Part shown: piece after piece, positions 1-9,483 of the stretch
Numbering within the stretch: the stretch's first letter is position 1
Layout: each line of letters starts with the position of its first letter
NCBI RefSeq assembly: GCF_021738965.1
Contig: NZ_JAKKOQ010000013.1
Span: 1 to 64,000, forward strand
Source: Gordonia zhenghanii
Lineage (GTDB): Bacteria > Actinomycetota > Actinomycetes > Mycobacteriales > Mycobacteriaceae
Direction: 5' to 3'
DNA: 64,000 nucleotides
The notes under the pieces: generated by a model
Databases searched by the model: none
The model's input: only the letters and a program-made list of their open reading frames with translations
Told to the model about the DNA's origin: nothing
Translations under genes and position numbers: made by a program

Positions 1-90
1 TTCGACACGTCCCCTTCACGACAACCACACAGGCGTCAGTCTCGACTCAAGTCAGAACACGCCCCCGAGGACCCACCCTCCATCCTCACT

Positions 91-288
91 GTCTCGACTC
101 CGCTCGACCAGCGGACCGGGGCTCGACGGGCGGGGTCTCGACTCCGCTCGACCAGCGGACCGGGGCTCGACGGGCGGGGTCTCGACTCCGCTCGACCAGC
201 GGACCGGGCTCGACCAGCAGGGTCTCGACTCCGCTCGACCAGCAGGACCGGGCTCGACCACCATTCGCTGATCGAGCGGAGTCGAGAT
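91..288. repeat. Intergenic repeat cluster downstream of ung
   Basis: Two near-identical 44-bp units (91-134 and 135-178) are followed by two variant units (179-221 and 222-259). Each begins with the core GTCTCGACTCCGCTCGACC. An inverted copy of the core lies at 269-288, just beyond the ung stop. The same core recurs at 12292-12344, 22370-22417, 31321-31384 and 36674-36722, always between genes. Bases 1-90 hold nothing I can name, and the small reading frames over 1-290 are products of the repeat. Confidence 0.85.
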
Positions 289-291
289 CCG

Positions 292-969
292 TTACGGCAG
301 GCGCCAGTCGACCGGATCGCCGCCGAGGTCGAGGAGTTCTTCGTTCGCGCGGCTGAAGGGTTTCGACCCGAAGAAGCCGCGCGAGGCGGAGAGCGGCGAC
401 GGGTGCACCGACTCGATCGTCGGAACGTCGGGCATCCACTCGACGAGCTTGCGCGCATCGTTGCCCCACAGGATCGCGACGAGCGGCTCGTCGCGGGCGG
501 CGAGAGCTTTGATCGCGCACTCGGTGACGATCTCCCAGCCCTTGTTGCGATGTGACGCGGGCTCGCCCGGCATCACCGTGAGGACTCGGTTCAACAACAG
601 AACGCCCTGCTGTGCCCACGGCGTGAGATCGCCGTTCGAGGGACGCGGATGACCGAGGTCGTCGCAGTACTCGGTGTAGATGTTCTGCAACGACCGCGGA
701 ACCGGCTGCACGTCGGCCCCGACCGAGAAGCTCAGACCCACCGCGTGGCCGGGCGTCGGATACGGATCCTGGCCGACGATGAGGACCCGCACGTCGTCGA
801 ACGGCTGGGTGAACGCGCGCAGCACGTTAGCGCCTGCGGGCAGATACCGACGCCCCGCCTCGATCTCGGCGCGTAGGAACTCGCCCATCGCAGTGATCTG
901 CTCCTCGACGGGTGCGAGCGCCTGCGCCCACCCCGGGTCGAGGAGTTCGTGGAGTGGCTTGGGGCTCAT
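292..969 (-). CDS. ung: Uracil-DNA glycosylase
   Basis: Family 1 uracil-DNA glycosylase, 225 aa, the usual bacterial length. It removes uracil from DNA at the start of base-excision repair. The catalytic water-activating motif GQDPY sits at residues 66-70 (Asp68) and the second active-site motif [12 protein letters not shown] starts at His189. The start overlaps the stop of the upstream carbonic-anhydrase-like gene by 4 bp, so the two are probably co-transcribed with thiL. The position beside thiL matches Rv2976c. Identification is secure. Confidence 0.97.
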   Translation of the reverse strand: MSPKPLHELLDPGWAQALAPVEEQITAMGEFLRAEIEAGRRYLPAGANVLRAFTQPFDDVRVLIVGQDPYPTPGHAVGLSFSVGADVQPVPRSLQNIYTEYCDDLGHPRPSNGDLTPWAQQGVLLLNRVLTVMPGEPASHRNKGWEIVTECAIKALAARDEPLVAILWGNDARKLVEWMPDVPTIESVHPSPLSASRGFFGSKPFSRANEELLDLGGDPVDWRLP

Positions 970-1499
970 CGATCGATCCGCCGCAGGTTCGTCGAATAGA
1001 ACTGCGCGTTCTGATAGTAGAGCTCGGTGTTCGCCGTCAGATGCCCGTCGGCCACCACATATCCTTCACGAACCTTGGCCGGCACGCCGAGCGCCATCGA
1101 GCGCTCGGGCACGAAGGACTTGTAGGAGACGACTGCGCCCGCGCCGATGATCGAACCCGCTCCGATCGTCGAACCGTTCAGCACCACCGACCCCGACGCG
1201 ATCAGACAGTCGTCGCCGATCTCGGCCCCTTCGATGTGCGCGTTGTGTCCGACGACGCAGCCCGCGCCGATCTCCGTCGGCTCGGTGAACGTGCAGTGGA
1301 CGACGGTTCCGTCCTGAATGTTGGTGCGGGCGCCGACCGTGATCGTCCCGTAGTCGCCGCGCAGTACCGCACCCGGCCACACTGAGACGCCGTCGCCCAA
1401 CGTGACGGCGCCGATCACCGTCGCGTCAGGATGGATGAACACGTCTTTCCCGAGGGTCGGCTCACGATCGCCGAGTGCATAGACAGCCATGCGTTGCAT
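966..1499 (-). CDS. Gamma-carbonic-anhydrase family protein (left-handed beta helix)
   Basis: A 177-aa hexapeptide-repeat protein with imperfect I/V-G-x(4) turns along its whole length, as in the gamma-carbonic anhydrase/YrdA/PaaY group. Candidate zinc ligands are His68 (in VVHCT), His85 and His88 (in GHNAH). Canonical members carry the third His five residues after the second; here that position is Glu90, so carbonic anhydrase activity cannot be assumed. Start at 1499, with ATG at 1490 as an alternative. The gene lies 7 bp after thiL and overlaps ung by 4 bp. Confidence 0.88.
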   Translation of the reverse strand: MQRMAVYALGDREPTLGKDVFIHPDATVIGAVTLGDGVSVWPGAVLRGDYGTITVGARTNIQDGTVVHCTFTEPTEIGAGCVVGHNAHIEGAEIGDDCLIASGSVVLNGSTIGAGSIIGAGAVVSYKSFVPERSMALGVPAKVREGYVVADGHLTANTELYYQNAQFYSTNLRRIDR

Positions 1500-1506
1500 C
1501 TAATCA

Positions 1507-2475
1507 TCACGTCTGTGTGAACGACTGCCAGCCCCGTATCGAGCCGACGGGCTCACCGTCGACGAAGGCCCCGACGCCTGCGGAGGCGACACCGATGCGA
1601 GTCCAGTCCGCAGGCACTGCGTCGGCGGGAAACGCCGCGAGCAGGACGTGGTCTTCACCGCCGCCGAGCGCCCAGCGCACCGGGTCGACGGCGAGGTCGT
1701 CGCCGACCGCATCGAGGCCGTCGACGCGCGGCACGGACGCCGACTCGACGTCCAGACGCATCCGCGACGACGCCGACAGTGTCACCAGTTCTTCGACGAG
1801 CCCGTCGGACACGTCGGTCATCGCCGTCGCGCCCGCCCGCGCAGCACGGGGGCCCGCGCCCAGATCCGGCTGCGGCAGCCGATAAGCGGCCAACGCCACC
1901 GGATGGCGGTCGTGCAGAGCGGGATCCGCCCCGTGTTCGACTGCTGACAGCACCGCGAGACCGCCTGCCGCACCGCCGAGCGGTCCACTGACGGCGAGGA
2001 CATCGCCTACCCCGACGCCCGAGAGCGTGACCGGAGCGACGCCGTCGAGCACGCCGATGGAGGTCACCGTGATCACCGTCGTCGGCGACGACACGAGGTC
2101 CCCGCCGAGCACTCGGGCGCCGTACGCATGGGTCTGCTCGACGATGCCCGCATTGATCGCGAGCAGTCGGTCCACCGGCGTCTCCGGCGGGCAGCCGAGG
2201 GAGACGGTCGTTCCGGTGAGCCGCCCGCCCATCGCCGCGATGTCTGCGGCGCTCTGCACCACTGCTCGAGCGCCGATCTCTGTCGGGGTCGACCAGTCGA
2301 ATCGGAAGTGTCGTCCGGCCACTGCGGTGTCCGTGCTCACGACCACCGGCCCATCGGCGGTGAACACGGCAGCGTCGTCGCCCGACCCGATCACCACGTC
2401 GTCGTCGGCCGATGTCGCCGCCTCGGTGAACATGGCGATCAGGCGACGTTCACCGATGTCACTCACAGTCTGCAT
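1507..2475 (-). CDS. thiL: Thiamine-monophosphate kinase
   Basis: ThiL, 322 aa, catalyses the ATP-dependent conversion of thiamine monophosphate to thiamine diphosphate, the last step of the cofactor pathway. The N-terminal PurM-like half shows the acidic metal/ATP motif GSGDDAAVF and then STDTAVAGRHF; the middle has MGGRLTGTTVSL and GGDLVSSP, and the C-terminal half has TDVSDGL and GGGEDHVLLAAF. Length and motif order are normal. It is first in a leftward operon with the carbonic-anhydrase-like gene and ung, and diverges from the DUF3515 gene, as thiL does in mycobacteria. Confidence 0.96.
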   Translation of the reverse strand: MQTVSDIGERRLIAMFTEAATSADDDVVIGSGDDAAVFTADGPVVVSTDTAVAGRHFRFDWSTPTEIGARAVVQSAADIAAMGGRLTGTTVSLGCPPETPVDRLLAINAGIVEQTHAYGARVLGGDLVSSPTTVITVTSIGVLDGVAPVTLSGVGVGDVLAVSGPLGGAAGGLAVLSAVEHGADPALHDRHPVALAAYRLPQPDLGAGPRAARAGATAMTDVSDGLVEELVTLSASSRMRLDVESASVPRVDGLDAVGDDLAVDPVRWALGGGEDHVLLAAFPADAVPADWTRIGVASAGVGAFVDGEPVGSIRGWQSFTQT

Positions 2476-2534
2476 CGACCCGATCCTACTGGCAGGCCCC
2501 AGGGCTCGGCCGACCGCTGGCTATCCTGAATCCC

Positions 2535-3077
2535 ATGGCCGAATCCTCCGATGACGAACAGCGTTCACCCCTCAGCCCGGCACTGATCGCGACCCTGGTC
2601 GCAGTCCCGGTGATGGTGATCGCCGTGTTCATCGCCTTCGCCGCGGTCAAGTACTCGAATCGGCCGGACAGTGAATCGACTCCGGTCGACGACTATTCGA
2701 CCGCGCAGGGCGAAGGCTCCGAGAAGTGTCCGGCGTTCATCGACGCTCTGCCCGACCGGCTCGGCGACTTCGACGGGAAAGCCGTCGACGGCACCACCGT
2801 CCGCTGGAGCCGCGAGGGCTCAGACCCGATCGTCGTCCGCTGCGGCGTCTCCCGGCCCGACGAATTGGCGCCGACCAGCGCGCTGCAGGTCATCGACCCG
2901 GTGCAGTGGTTCATGACCGACACCGTTCAGGGACGCGGGCAGGCCTACGTCAGCGTCGATCACCGCCCGTACATCGCCATGTGGGTCCCCGCGGGTTCGG
3001 GCAACGCGCCGATCACCGATATCTCGGCGCTCGTCGCACAGAGACTCGATCGCGCGCCCCTCGACTTCGGGAAATAG
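2535..3077 (+). CDS. DUF3515 family membrane-anchored protein
   Basis: A 180-aa protein with a cytoplasmic N-terminus, one membrane segment at about residues 16-37 (LIATLVAVPVMVIAVFIAF) and a predicted extracytoplasmic domain holding the Cys pair typical of DUF3515 (KCPAF, VRCGV). The function is unknown. It is divergent from thiL, as is its Rv2980-type relative. A TATCCT element lies 7 nt upstream of the ATG, which would give a nearly leaderless transcript. In M. tuberculosis ddlA follows this gene; here gpsA does. Confidence 0.85.
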   Translation: MAESSDDEQRSPLSPALIATLVAVPVMVIAVFIAFAAVKYSNRPDSESTPVDDYSTAQGEGSEKCPAFIDALPDRLGDFDGKAVDGTTVRWSREGSDPIVVRCGVSRPDELAPTSALQVIDPVQWFMTDTVQGRGQAYVSVDHRPYIAMWVPAGSGNAPITDISALVAQRLDRAPLDFGK

Positions 3078-3094
3078 CGCAGACCCTCGTACGG

Positions 3095-4105
3095 TCAGAT
3101 CGGGCCGTACACCTCGGGTTTCGTCGACCGCCCCAAGAGACTGCTCACCATGTCCTGCACGCCCATTCCCTCGTGGCAGAGTTGGTAGACGGCTTCGGTG
3201 AGCGGCATCTCCACCCCGTGCGCCTGAGCGAGGGCGCGCACCGACCGGCATGACTTCACGCCTTCGGCGACCTGCCCGTTGGTCGCCGCCTGCGCCTCGT
3301 CGAGGTTCGCTCCTTCACCGAGCCGCGCACCGAACGAGCGGTTCCGCGACAGCGGCGACGAGCACGTCGCGACCAGGTCACCGATCCCGGCGAGCCCGGC
3401 GAGCGTCGTGATGTCCGCGCCGAGCGCCGCCCCGAGCCGGATGGTCTCGGCGAGTCCGCGAGTGATGATCATCGCCAACGTGTTCTCGCCGTACCCGATC
3501 CCCGACGCGACCCCGCAGGCGAGAGCGATGACGTTCTTGGCTGCGCCGCCGATCTCGCATCCGACGACGTCGGTGTTCGTGTACGGCCGGAAGTATCCGG
3601 TCGCGAACGCGTTCTGCACCTGCTTGGCCCGCTCTTCGTCGACGCACGCGATGACAGTCCCCGCGGGCTGCCCCTGCGCCACTTCGCGAGCGAGGTTCGG
3701 GCCGGACAGGACGGCGATCTGCTCCGCCGGGAAACCGGTGACCTCGGCGATCACTTCACTCATCCGCTTGCCGCTGCTCACTTCGACGCCTTTGGCCAGC
3801 GACAGCAGGATCGCGTTCGGCGACAAGTCGTCGAGCCACTGGGAGAGGTTGTCCCGCAACGACTGCGACGGAACGGCGCAGACCACGAGCTCGCGCCCGG
3901 CCAAAGCCTCCGCCGGTTGGCTCACGGCGCGCAACGTGTCCGGCAGCGTGATCCCCGACAGGTAGTCGCCGTTCACATGGTCGACGTTGATCTGCTCGGC
4001 CAACTCGGGTCGGCGGGCCCACATCACGACGTCGTTCCCGGCGTCCGCCAGAACCTTCGCCACCGCGGTGCCCCACGAGCCGGAACCCATCACCACTGCA
4101 CGCAC
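3095..4105 (-). CDS. gpsA: Glycerol-3-phosphate dehydrogenase [NAD(P)+]
   Basis: GpsA reduces dihydroxyacetone phosphate to sn-glycerol 3-phosphate, the backbone of phospholipids. From the chosen GTG start the protein is 336 aa. It shows the nucleotide-binding loop GSGSWGTA near the N-terminus, the [13 protein letters not shown] segment and the catalytic Lys in [14 protein letters not shown] chose the GTG at 4105 because a GAGGAG ribosome-binding site sits 5 nt before it; the frame stays open to an ATG at 4129, which would add eight residues with no family match. It is convergent with the DUF3515 gene and divergent from fbiD. Confidence 0.96.
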   Translation of the reverse strand: MRAVVMGSGSWGTAVAKVLADAGNDVVMWARRPELAEQINVDHVNGDYLSGITLPDTLRAVSQPAEALAGRELVVCAVPSQSLRDNLSQWLDDLSPNAILLSLAKGVEVSSGKRMSEVIAEVTGFPAEQIAVLSGPNLAREVAQGQPAGTVIACVDEERAKQVQNAFATGYFRPYTNTDVVGCEIGGAAKNVIALACGVASGIGYGENTLAMIITRGLAETIRLGAALGADITTLAGLAGIGDLVATCSSPLSRNRSFGARLGEGANLDEAQAATNGQVAEGVKSCRSVRALAQAHGVEMPLTEAVYQLCHEGMGVQDMVSSLLGRSTKPEVYGPI

Positions 4106-4228
4106 ACGCAACTCCTCACACCGGTCCACACGAGAGTGAGTTCAGCCTAAGCCATGCGATTGCCGTCGCACCCGATTCGCATCGACCCGATCACCGACTC
4201 GGCATTCTCGTGCTGCACGATGGTTGCC

Positions 4229-4927
4229 ATGGCCACTGCAGCGTCGACGTCGGCTCGGTGCACTGTCGTGCTCGCGGTGAAGTCGTTGTCGGACGCGAAG
4301 TCACGGCTGACCCCGCTCCCGGCTTCCGCGGATCGTCGGGCGCTCGTAGCCGCCATGCTCCTCGACACGCTCGACGCCGTCGCTGCGATCGGAGCCGCCG
4401 CCGTGGTCGTGAGTCCCGACGCGGACGTGCACGGCCTCGCCGCCGACACCGGTGCGCGGGTCCTCGACGAGCCGGGGCCGGCCACGGGGCTCTCCTCGCT
4501 CAACGCCGCGCTCGCCCATGGCGCCGCACCGACCGGGCCGACCGCCTTCCTTCAAGCAGACTTGCCCGCCCTGCAACCAGACTCACTCGCCCAGTCGCTG
4601 CAGGAGGCAGCGCTCGCACTGAAGTCCGCGCCGGCCGCCTTCGTCGCCGACCGGTCCGGGCACGGCACCGTTCTGCTCGTCGCACACCCTGGCTTCACCC
4701 CGCGGTTCGGTGCCGAGTCGGCGCAACGGCACCGCGATGCGGGGGCGGTCGAACTCGATCCCGATCGTCGACGCTGGCCAGACCTCCGGACCGATATCGA
4801 CACCCCGGACGACCTCGCCGTCGCCTCTGAGATAGGGCTCGGTCCACGGACACTCACCGCACTCGCCCGCCCGGCGAACGGCGCGCCGGGTTCGACAGGA
4901 CAGTCCGCCGCGGATGCGGCACAATGA
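4229..4927 (+). CDS. fbiD: Phosphoenolpyruvate/2-phospholactate guanylyltransferase (F420 synthesis)
   Basis: CofC/FbiD family, 232 aa from ATG 4229. In mycobacteria the enzyme joins GTP to phosphoenolpyruvate to start coenzyme F420 assembly; in archaea the substrate is 2-phospho-L-lactate. The N-terminus has the nucleotidyltransferase loop [15 protein letters not shown]. The middle has LQADLPALQ with the metal-binding DLP motif, and the C-terminal half carries [10 protein letters not shown] and DIDTPDDL. The frame stays open further upstream (ATG at 4154 and 4220), but homology begins at the VVLAVK segment. It overlaps the ppk1 frame, the order seen at Rv2983-Rv2984. Confidence 0.9.
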   Translation: MATAASTSARCTVVLAVKSLSDAKSRLTPLPASADRRALVAAMLLDTLDAVAAIGAAAVVVSPDADVHGLAADTGARVLDEPGPATGLSSLNAALAHGAAPTGPTAFLQADLPALQPDSLAQSLQEAALALKSAPAAFVADRSGHGTVLLVAHPGFTPRFGAESAQRHRDAGAVELDPDRRRWPDLRTDIDTPDDLAVASEIGLGPRTLTALARPANGAPGSTGQSAADAAQ

Positions 4928-4931
4928 ACCG

Positions 4932-7127
4932 GTGAGCACCGCCGACGACATCGAGACCGCATCCCTGACCGCCTTGCCGTCAGCTCTGCCCGCCGAGACT
5001 GTGACTCCAGAGCTCGACGCGGACCTGCCTGCGGCCCGCTACCTCAACCGCGAATTGGGGTGGCTCGACTTCAACTCCCGTGTCCTGGCACTCGCCGAGG
5101 ACCAGTCGATGCCGATCCTGGAACGGGCCAAGTTCCTCGCGATCTTCGCGTCCAACCTGGACGAGTTCTTCATGGTGCGCGTCGCAGGCCTCAAACGCCG
5201 CGACGAGACCGGACTGTCTGTGCGCTCCGCGGACGGACGTTCGCCCCGCGAACAGTTGCAGATGATCGCGTCGCGTTCCCGCAAGATCGCCAATCGCCAC
5301 GCCCGGGTGTTCATCGACTCGGTGATCCCGGCGCTCGAAGCCGAGAACATCCGCCTCGTCGAATGGTCTGATCTGACGCAGGACCAGCAGTCGCGACTCC
5401 GTCAGCACTTCCACAACGAGTTGTTCCCGGTCCTCACCCCGTTGGCGGTGGATCCGGCGCACCCGTTCCCCTACATCTCGGGGCTGAGCCTGAACCTCGC
5501 GGTCACCGTCCGCGACCGCGCCGAAGGCAGTGAGCACTTCGCGCGAATCAAGGTCCCCAACAACGTCAATCGGTTCATCCGGGTCGACACGTTGACCGGC
5601 GAGAGCGAGCGGCGGTCCGAAGACATGCCGCAGCCGCCCGCCCTGTTCCTGCCGTTGGAGAAGGTGATCGCGGCCAACCTGTCCGAGCTCTTCCCCGGCA
5701 TGGACATCGTCGACCACCACTTGTTCAGGGTGACGCGCAACGCCGATTTCGAGGTCGACGAAGACCGCGACGAAGACCTTCTTCAAGCGCTCGAACGAGA
5801 ACTGGCACGCCGCCGTTTCGGCTCGCCGGTCCGCCTCGAGGTCGGCGACGACATGACCGATCACATGCTCGAGATGCTGCTGCGCGAACTCGACGTCGAT
5901 CCGGGCGATGTCGTCCAGATCCCCGGGCTCATCGATCTGACCGCACTCTGGCAGGTGTACGGCCTCGATCGGCCTGCACTCAAAGAGCGGCCGTTCGTCC
6001 CCAAGACGCATCCGGCGTTCGGTGAGCGCGAGACGCCCAAGAGCATCTTCTCGACGCTCCGCGACGGCGACGTCCTCGTCCAGCACCCGTACGACTCGTT
6101 CTCCACGAGTGTGCAACGGTTCATCGAACAGGCCGCCGCCGACCCGCATGTGCTGGCCATCAAGCAGACGCTGTACCGGACATCGGGCGACTCCCCGATC
6201 GTCAACGCCCTCATCGACGCGGCCGCGGCAGGCAAGCAGGTCGTCGCCCTCGTCGAACTGAAGGCCCGGTTCGACGAGCAGGCCAACATCAAGTGGGCGC
6301 GCAAACTTGAGCAGGCCGGCGTCCACGTCGTCTACGGTCTCGTCGGTCTGAAGACGCATTGCAAGACCTGCCTGGTGGTGCGCCGCGAGGGTTCGACGAT
6401 CCGCCGCTACTGCCATATCGGCACCGGAAACTACAACCCGAAGACGGCTCGCCTGTACGAGGACGTCGGCCTGTTCACCGCGGCTCCGGAGATCGGCGCC
6501 GACCTGACCGACCTGTTCAACACGTTGACCGGGTACTCACGCAAGAAGGAGTACCGCAACCTTCTCGTCGCGCCCGCAGGCATCCGCACGGGCATCGTGG
6601 AACGGATCGACGGCGAGATCCGTGCCTTCGAGAACGGTGACACGCGAGCGCGGATCCAGCTCAAGGCCAATGCACTCGTGGACGAGCAGGTGATCGATGC
6701 GTTGTACCGCGCGTCGCGCGCAGGCGTGCCGGTGGACGTCGTGGTCCGCGGGATCTGCGCACTCAAACCCGGTATCGCCGGACTCAGCGAGAACATCGTC
6801 GTCCGATCGATCCTCGGCCAGTTCCTAGAGCATTCACGCATCCTCCACTTCGGAGCGCAGGACGAGTACTGGATCGGCAGCGCGGACATGATGCACCGAA
6901 ACCTGGACCGGCGTGTCGAGGTGATGGTTCAGGTGCGTGATCACCGTCTGGTGGCCGACCTGCAGGACATCTTCGATTCGGCCATGGACCCGCGCACCCG
7001 GTGCTGGGAACTGCGGTCGGAAGGCAACTGGGAGGCCCGTCCGGCGGCCGGCGAAGAGGTCCGTGACCATCAACGGAGAATGGCCCGCCGCTCCCGTCAC
7101 CACTTGGAACCCCACGACGGCAGGTGA
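4932..7127 (+). CDS. ppk1: Polyphosphate kinase 1
   Basis: PPK1 reversibly transfers the terminal phosphate of ATP to polyphosphate. From GTG 4932 it is 731 aa, close to the mycobacterial enzyme. Domain order is normal: N-terminal domain with [13 protein letters not shown], the head domain, then two phospholipase-D-like C-terminal domains. The autophosphorylated His495 lies in [10 protein letters not shown]. An ATG at 4914 inside fbiD is an alternative start. The gene follows fbiD without a gap and is followed 13 bp later by mutT1; co-transcription is likely. Confidence 0.96.
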   Translation: MSTADDIETASLTALPSALPAETVTPELDADLPAARYLNRELGWLDFNSRVLALAEDQSMPILERAKFLAIFASNLDEFFMVRVAGLKRRDETGLSVRSADGRSPREQLQMIASRSRKIANRHARVFIDSVIPALEAENIRLVEWSDLTQDQQSRLRQHFHNELFPVLTPLAVDPAHPFPYISGLSLNLAVTVRDRAEGSEHFARIKVPNNVNRFIRVDTLTGESERRSEDMPQPPALFLPLEKVIAANLSELFPGMDIVDHHLFRVTRNADFEVDEDRDEDLLQALERELARRRFGSPVRLEVGDDMTDHMLEMLLRELDVDPGDVVQIPGLIDLTALWQVYGLDRPALKERPFVPKTHPAFGERETPKSIFSTLRDGDVLVQHPYDSFSTSVQRFIEQAAADPHVLAIKQTLYRTSGDSPIVNALIDAAAAGKQVVALVELKARFDEQANIKWARKLEQAGVHVVYGLVGLKTHCKTCLVVRREGSTIRRYCHIGTGNYNPKTARLYEDVGLFTAAPEIGADLTDLFNTLTGYSRKKEYRNLLVAPAGIRTGIVERIDGEIRAFENGDTRARIQLKANALVDEQVIDALYRASRAGVPVDVVVRGICALKPGIAGLSENIVVRSILGQFLEHSRILHFGAQDEYWIGSADMMHRNLDRRVEVMVQVRDHRLVADLQDIFDSAMDPRTRCWELRSEGNWEARPAAGEEVRDHQRRMARRSRHHLEPHDGR

Positions 7128-7140
7128 GGGGAACAGCCGG

Positions 7141-8046
7141 ATGAGTTCGTCCTCGCAGAAAGTGGTGTGGGCCGCGGGCGGTGTGCTGTGGCGTCGCTCG
7201 GCCGCGGGAATCGAAGTGGCGCTGGTGCACCGTCGACGGTACGACGACTGGTCGCTGCCGAAGGGAAAGACGGAGCCGGGGGAACTCCTCGTCGCCACGG
7301 CGGCACGCGAACTCGTCGAAGAGACCGGCTACGAGGTCCGGATGGGCCATCGGTTGATCACCGTCGAATACCGGCTCGGTTCGGGCGCCCTGAAGAAGGT
7401 CGCCTACTGGTCGGTGGCCGCGACCGGCGGAGAGTTCGTCGTCAACCACGAGTGCGACACGCTGCGGTGGCACTCGATCGACGACGCCATCGCGAAGGTG
7501 AGCTACGCAGCCGACCGAAAGGTGTTGCGTACTTTCGCTTCCAAGCCGGTCGACGAATTGCACACGATGCTGCTGGTGCGGCATGCAAAGGCCGGGCGAC
7601 GTGCGAAGTTCCGCGGCGACGACCGCGACCGTCCCCTCGACCAGGAGGGGCGCCGCCAGGCGGCCGCACTGACCGAGTTGCTCGGATTGTTCGGCGCGCA
7701 TCATCTTCACGCGGCCGATCGTCTGCGCTGCGTGCAGACTCTCGTACCGTTGTCGGAGGCGCTCCGCGAGTCCATCGAAGTGGAACCGACACTCACCGAG
7801 GAGGCGTACGCCGCCGACCCCGATGCATCGTTCGAGCGACTGCTAGCCCTCGCTGCCAGCGACGAACCGGTGCGCGCGGTCTGTAGTCAGGGCAAGGTGA
7901 TTCCGCCTGTGCTCGCTCGCTGGGCGGAGCGAGACGGCGTCAGGTTGCCTGCGTCCCGGAACCGGAAGGGCAGCGTGTGCGTCCTGACCCTGCGCGGCGA
8001 CACCTTGATCGCCGTCGATCACATCCCCAGCCCGTTCGCGGACTGA
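7141..8046 (+). CDS. mutT1: NUDIX hydrolase fused to histidine phosphatase (MutT1 type)
   Basis: A 301-aa two-domain protein. Residues about 6-135 form a NUDIX domain whose box runs from Gly42 to Tyr64 (GKTEPGE...RELVEETGY). Residues about 140-301 form a histidine-phosphatase domain beginning LLVRHAKAG with the catalytic RH at 147-148. Mycobacterial MutT1 has this architecture and degrades 8-oxo-(d)GTP and dinucleoside polyphosphates, the second domain removing the next phosphate. Start at ATG 7141, although the frame is open into ppk1. The ppk1-mutT1-hupB order matches Rv2984-Rv2986c. Confidence 0.94.
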   Translation: MSSSSQKVVWAAGGVLWRRSAAGIEVALVHRRRYDDWSLPKGKTEPGELLVATAARELVEETGYEVRMGHRLITVEYRLGSGALKKVAYWSVAATGGEFVVNHECDTLRWHSIDDAIAKVSYAADRKVLRTFASKPVDELHTMLLVRHAKAGRRAKFRGDDRDRPLDQEGRRQAAALTELLGLFGAHHLHAADRLRCVQTLVPLSEALRESIEVEPTLTEEAYAADPDASFERLLALAASDEPVRAVCSQGKVIPPVLARWAERDGVRLPASRNRKGSVCVLTLRGDTLIAVDHIPSPFAD

Positions 8047-8058
8047 CGATGTTCGAGG

Positions 8059-8691
8059 TCACTTCTTCTTAGCGGACGACTTCTTACCCGATGACTTCTT
8101 GGAAGCGGACTTCCCCGCATCAGACTTCTTAGCCGCGCTCTTCGGAGCCGGTGACTTCTTCGTCACAGTCTTCGTCGTCGCAGTCTTCGCGGCTGCAGTC
8201 TTCGTCGTCGCAGTCTTCGCGGCCGCAGCCTTCTTAGCTGGCGCCGGCTTGGCCTCGGCCTTCTTAGTCGCGGCCTTCTTCGCAGGCGCCTTCTTTGCTG
8301 CGGTCTTCTTCGCTGCAGTCTTCTTCGCCGCGGTCTTCTTGGCCGCCGTCTTCGTGGGCGGTACGGCGTCGGGGGCGGCCCTCTTCACAGCGGGCTGGCC
8401 CGCAGACAGCTTCTGTTGTCCGGCGACGATCGCCTTGAACTGGGCGCCCGGTCGAAAGGACGGGACCTGGGTGGCCGCGACCTTGACCGTCTCGCCGGTG
8501 CGCGGGTTCCGCGCGACACGAGCCGCGCGAGCTCGCTTCTCGAAGACTCCGAATCCGGTGATCGTCACGCTCTCGCCCTTGTTCACGGCGCGCACAATGG
8601 TGTCGATCAGGTGCTCGACGGCGGTGTTCGCCGTCTTTCGATCGGCGTCGAGGCTCTTAGCGAGTTCCTCGACGAGTTCTGCCTTGTTCAT
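8059..8691 (-). CDS. hupB: HU-type nucleoid protein with long Lys/Ala tail
   Basis: A 210-aa histone-like protein. Residues 1-95 are a canonical HU domain ([28 protein letters not shown]). Residues about 105-210 are a low-complexity basic tail built from AAKK, PAKK and ATTKT repeats, ending [11 protein letters not shown]. Mycobacterial HupB shares this plan: HU part for DNA binding, tail for nucleoid compaction and post-translational modification. The GGAGG ribosome-binding site 5 nt upstream supports the start. It is convergent with mutT1 across a 12-bp gap. The tail DNA is repetitive and may vary in length between strains. Confidence 0.96.
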   Translation of the reverse strand: MNKAELVEELAKSLDADRKTANTAVEHLIDTIVRAVNKGESVTITGFGVFEKRARAARVARNPRTGETVKVAATQVPSFRPGAQFKAIVAGQQKLSAGQPAVKRAAPDAVPPTKTAAKKTAAKKTAAKKTAAKKAPAKKAATKKAEAKPAPAKKAAAAKTATTKTAAAKTATTKTVTKKSPAPKSAAKKSDAGKSASKKSSGKKSSAKKK

Positions 8692-8866
8692 TCAAACCTC
8701 CGCGGATCACGCCGACTCGGCTCGCCAGCTATGTCACACGGTAGAGGAAAACATGTCGCAGATCACAGAGACTCTCCGAAAAAGGTATTCACCGGATCGA
8801 CACCGAACCCCCGCCGCGACACCGGATTCGGAGTCGAGACGGGGGTCGAGTGGGTCGTGCGATGTT

Positions 8867-9454
8867 TCAGAGGGTCACCGGTTTGAACGAGGGGCGACGC
8901 TTTTCGTAGGTCCCGATCTCGTCCACCTCACGCAGAGTGAGGCCGATGTCGTCGAGGCCTTCCATCAGGCGCCAGCGGGTGTAGTCGTCCACGTGGATCG
9001 GTACGACGAGGTCGCCCGCAGTAGCAGTCAACTCCTCGAGACTGACGGTGATCTCCAGTCCGGGCTCGGCCTCGAGTCGCTTCCACAGCAGTTCGACGTC
9101 CGACTGATCGGCTTGGGCGGCAAGCAGTCCGGCCTTGCCCGAGTTTCCGCGGAAGATGTCGGCGAAGCGTGACGAGATGACGACGCGGAACCCGAAGTCC
9201 ATGAGTGCCCAGACGGCGTGCTCACGCGACGATCCGGTACCGAAGTCCGAGCCTGCCACCAGGACCGACCCCGTGGACCAGGGCTCGTTGTTGAGGATGA
9301 AGTCCGGATCGGTGCGCCAGCTCGCGAACAGGCCGTCCTCGAATCCGGTCCGGGTGACTCGCTTGAGATACACCGCGGGGATGATCTGGTCGGTGTCGAC
9401 GTTGCTGCGCTGCAACGGAACTCCGATGCCGGTGTGCGTAGTGAAGGCTTCCAT
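8867..9454 (-). CDS. leuD: 3-isopropylmalate dehydratase small subunit
   Basis: LeuD, 195 aa, pairs with LeuC to isomerise 2-isopropylmalate to 3-isopropylmalate in leucine synthesis. Family signatures are [15 protein letters not shown] near the N-terminus and [17 protein letters not shown] in the middle. It starts 29 bp after the leuC stop, so the pair is one transcript. The 175-bp gap after its stop holds the hupB promoter region, in which I cannot place convincing -35/-10 boxes. Confidence 0.97.
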   Translation of the reverse strand: MEAFTTHTGIGVPLQRSNVDTDQIIPAVYLKRVTRTGFEDGLFASWRTDPDFILNNEPWSTGSVLVAGSDFGTGSSREHAVWALMDFGFRVVISSRFADIFRGNSGKAGLLAAQADQSDVELLWKRLEAEPGLEITVSLEELTATAGDLVVPIHVDDYTRWRLMEGLDDIGLTLREVDEIGTYEKRRPSFKPVTL

Positions 9455-9483
9455 GTCAGTTCTACTTTCTCAGCTCGTCGGGG

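Noticed and set aside
91..259. Possible CRISPR array
   Set aside because: The units are contiguous tandem repeats without unique spacers, and no cas genes are in the window.
86..619. Reading frames over the repeat cluster next to ung
   Set aside because: Translations are repeats of VERSRD or SAGRAE type generated by the 44-bp units; no start signals or homology.
4980..6416. 478-codon minus-strand frame inside ppk1
   Set aside because: Antisense shadow of the conserved ppk1 gene, with no recognisable domain or ribosome-binding site.
8099..9172. Plus-strand frame rich in Ala/Phe/Val opposite hupB
   Set aside because: It is the reverse complement of the Lys/Ala repeat tail of HupB, which creates an artificial hydrophobic pattern.
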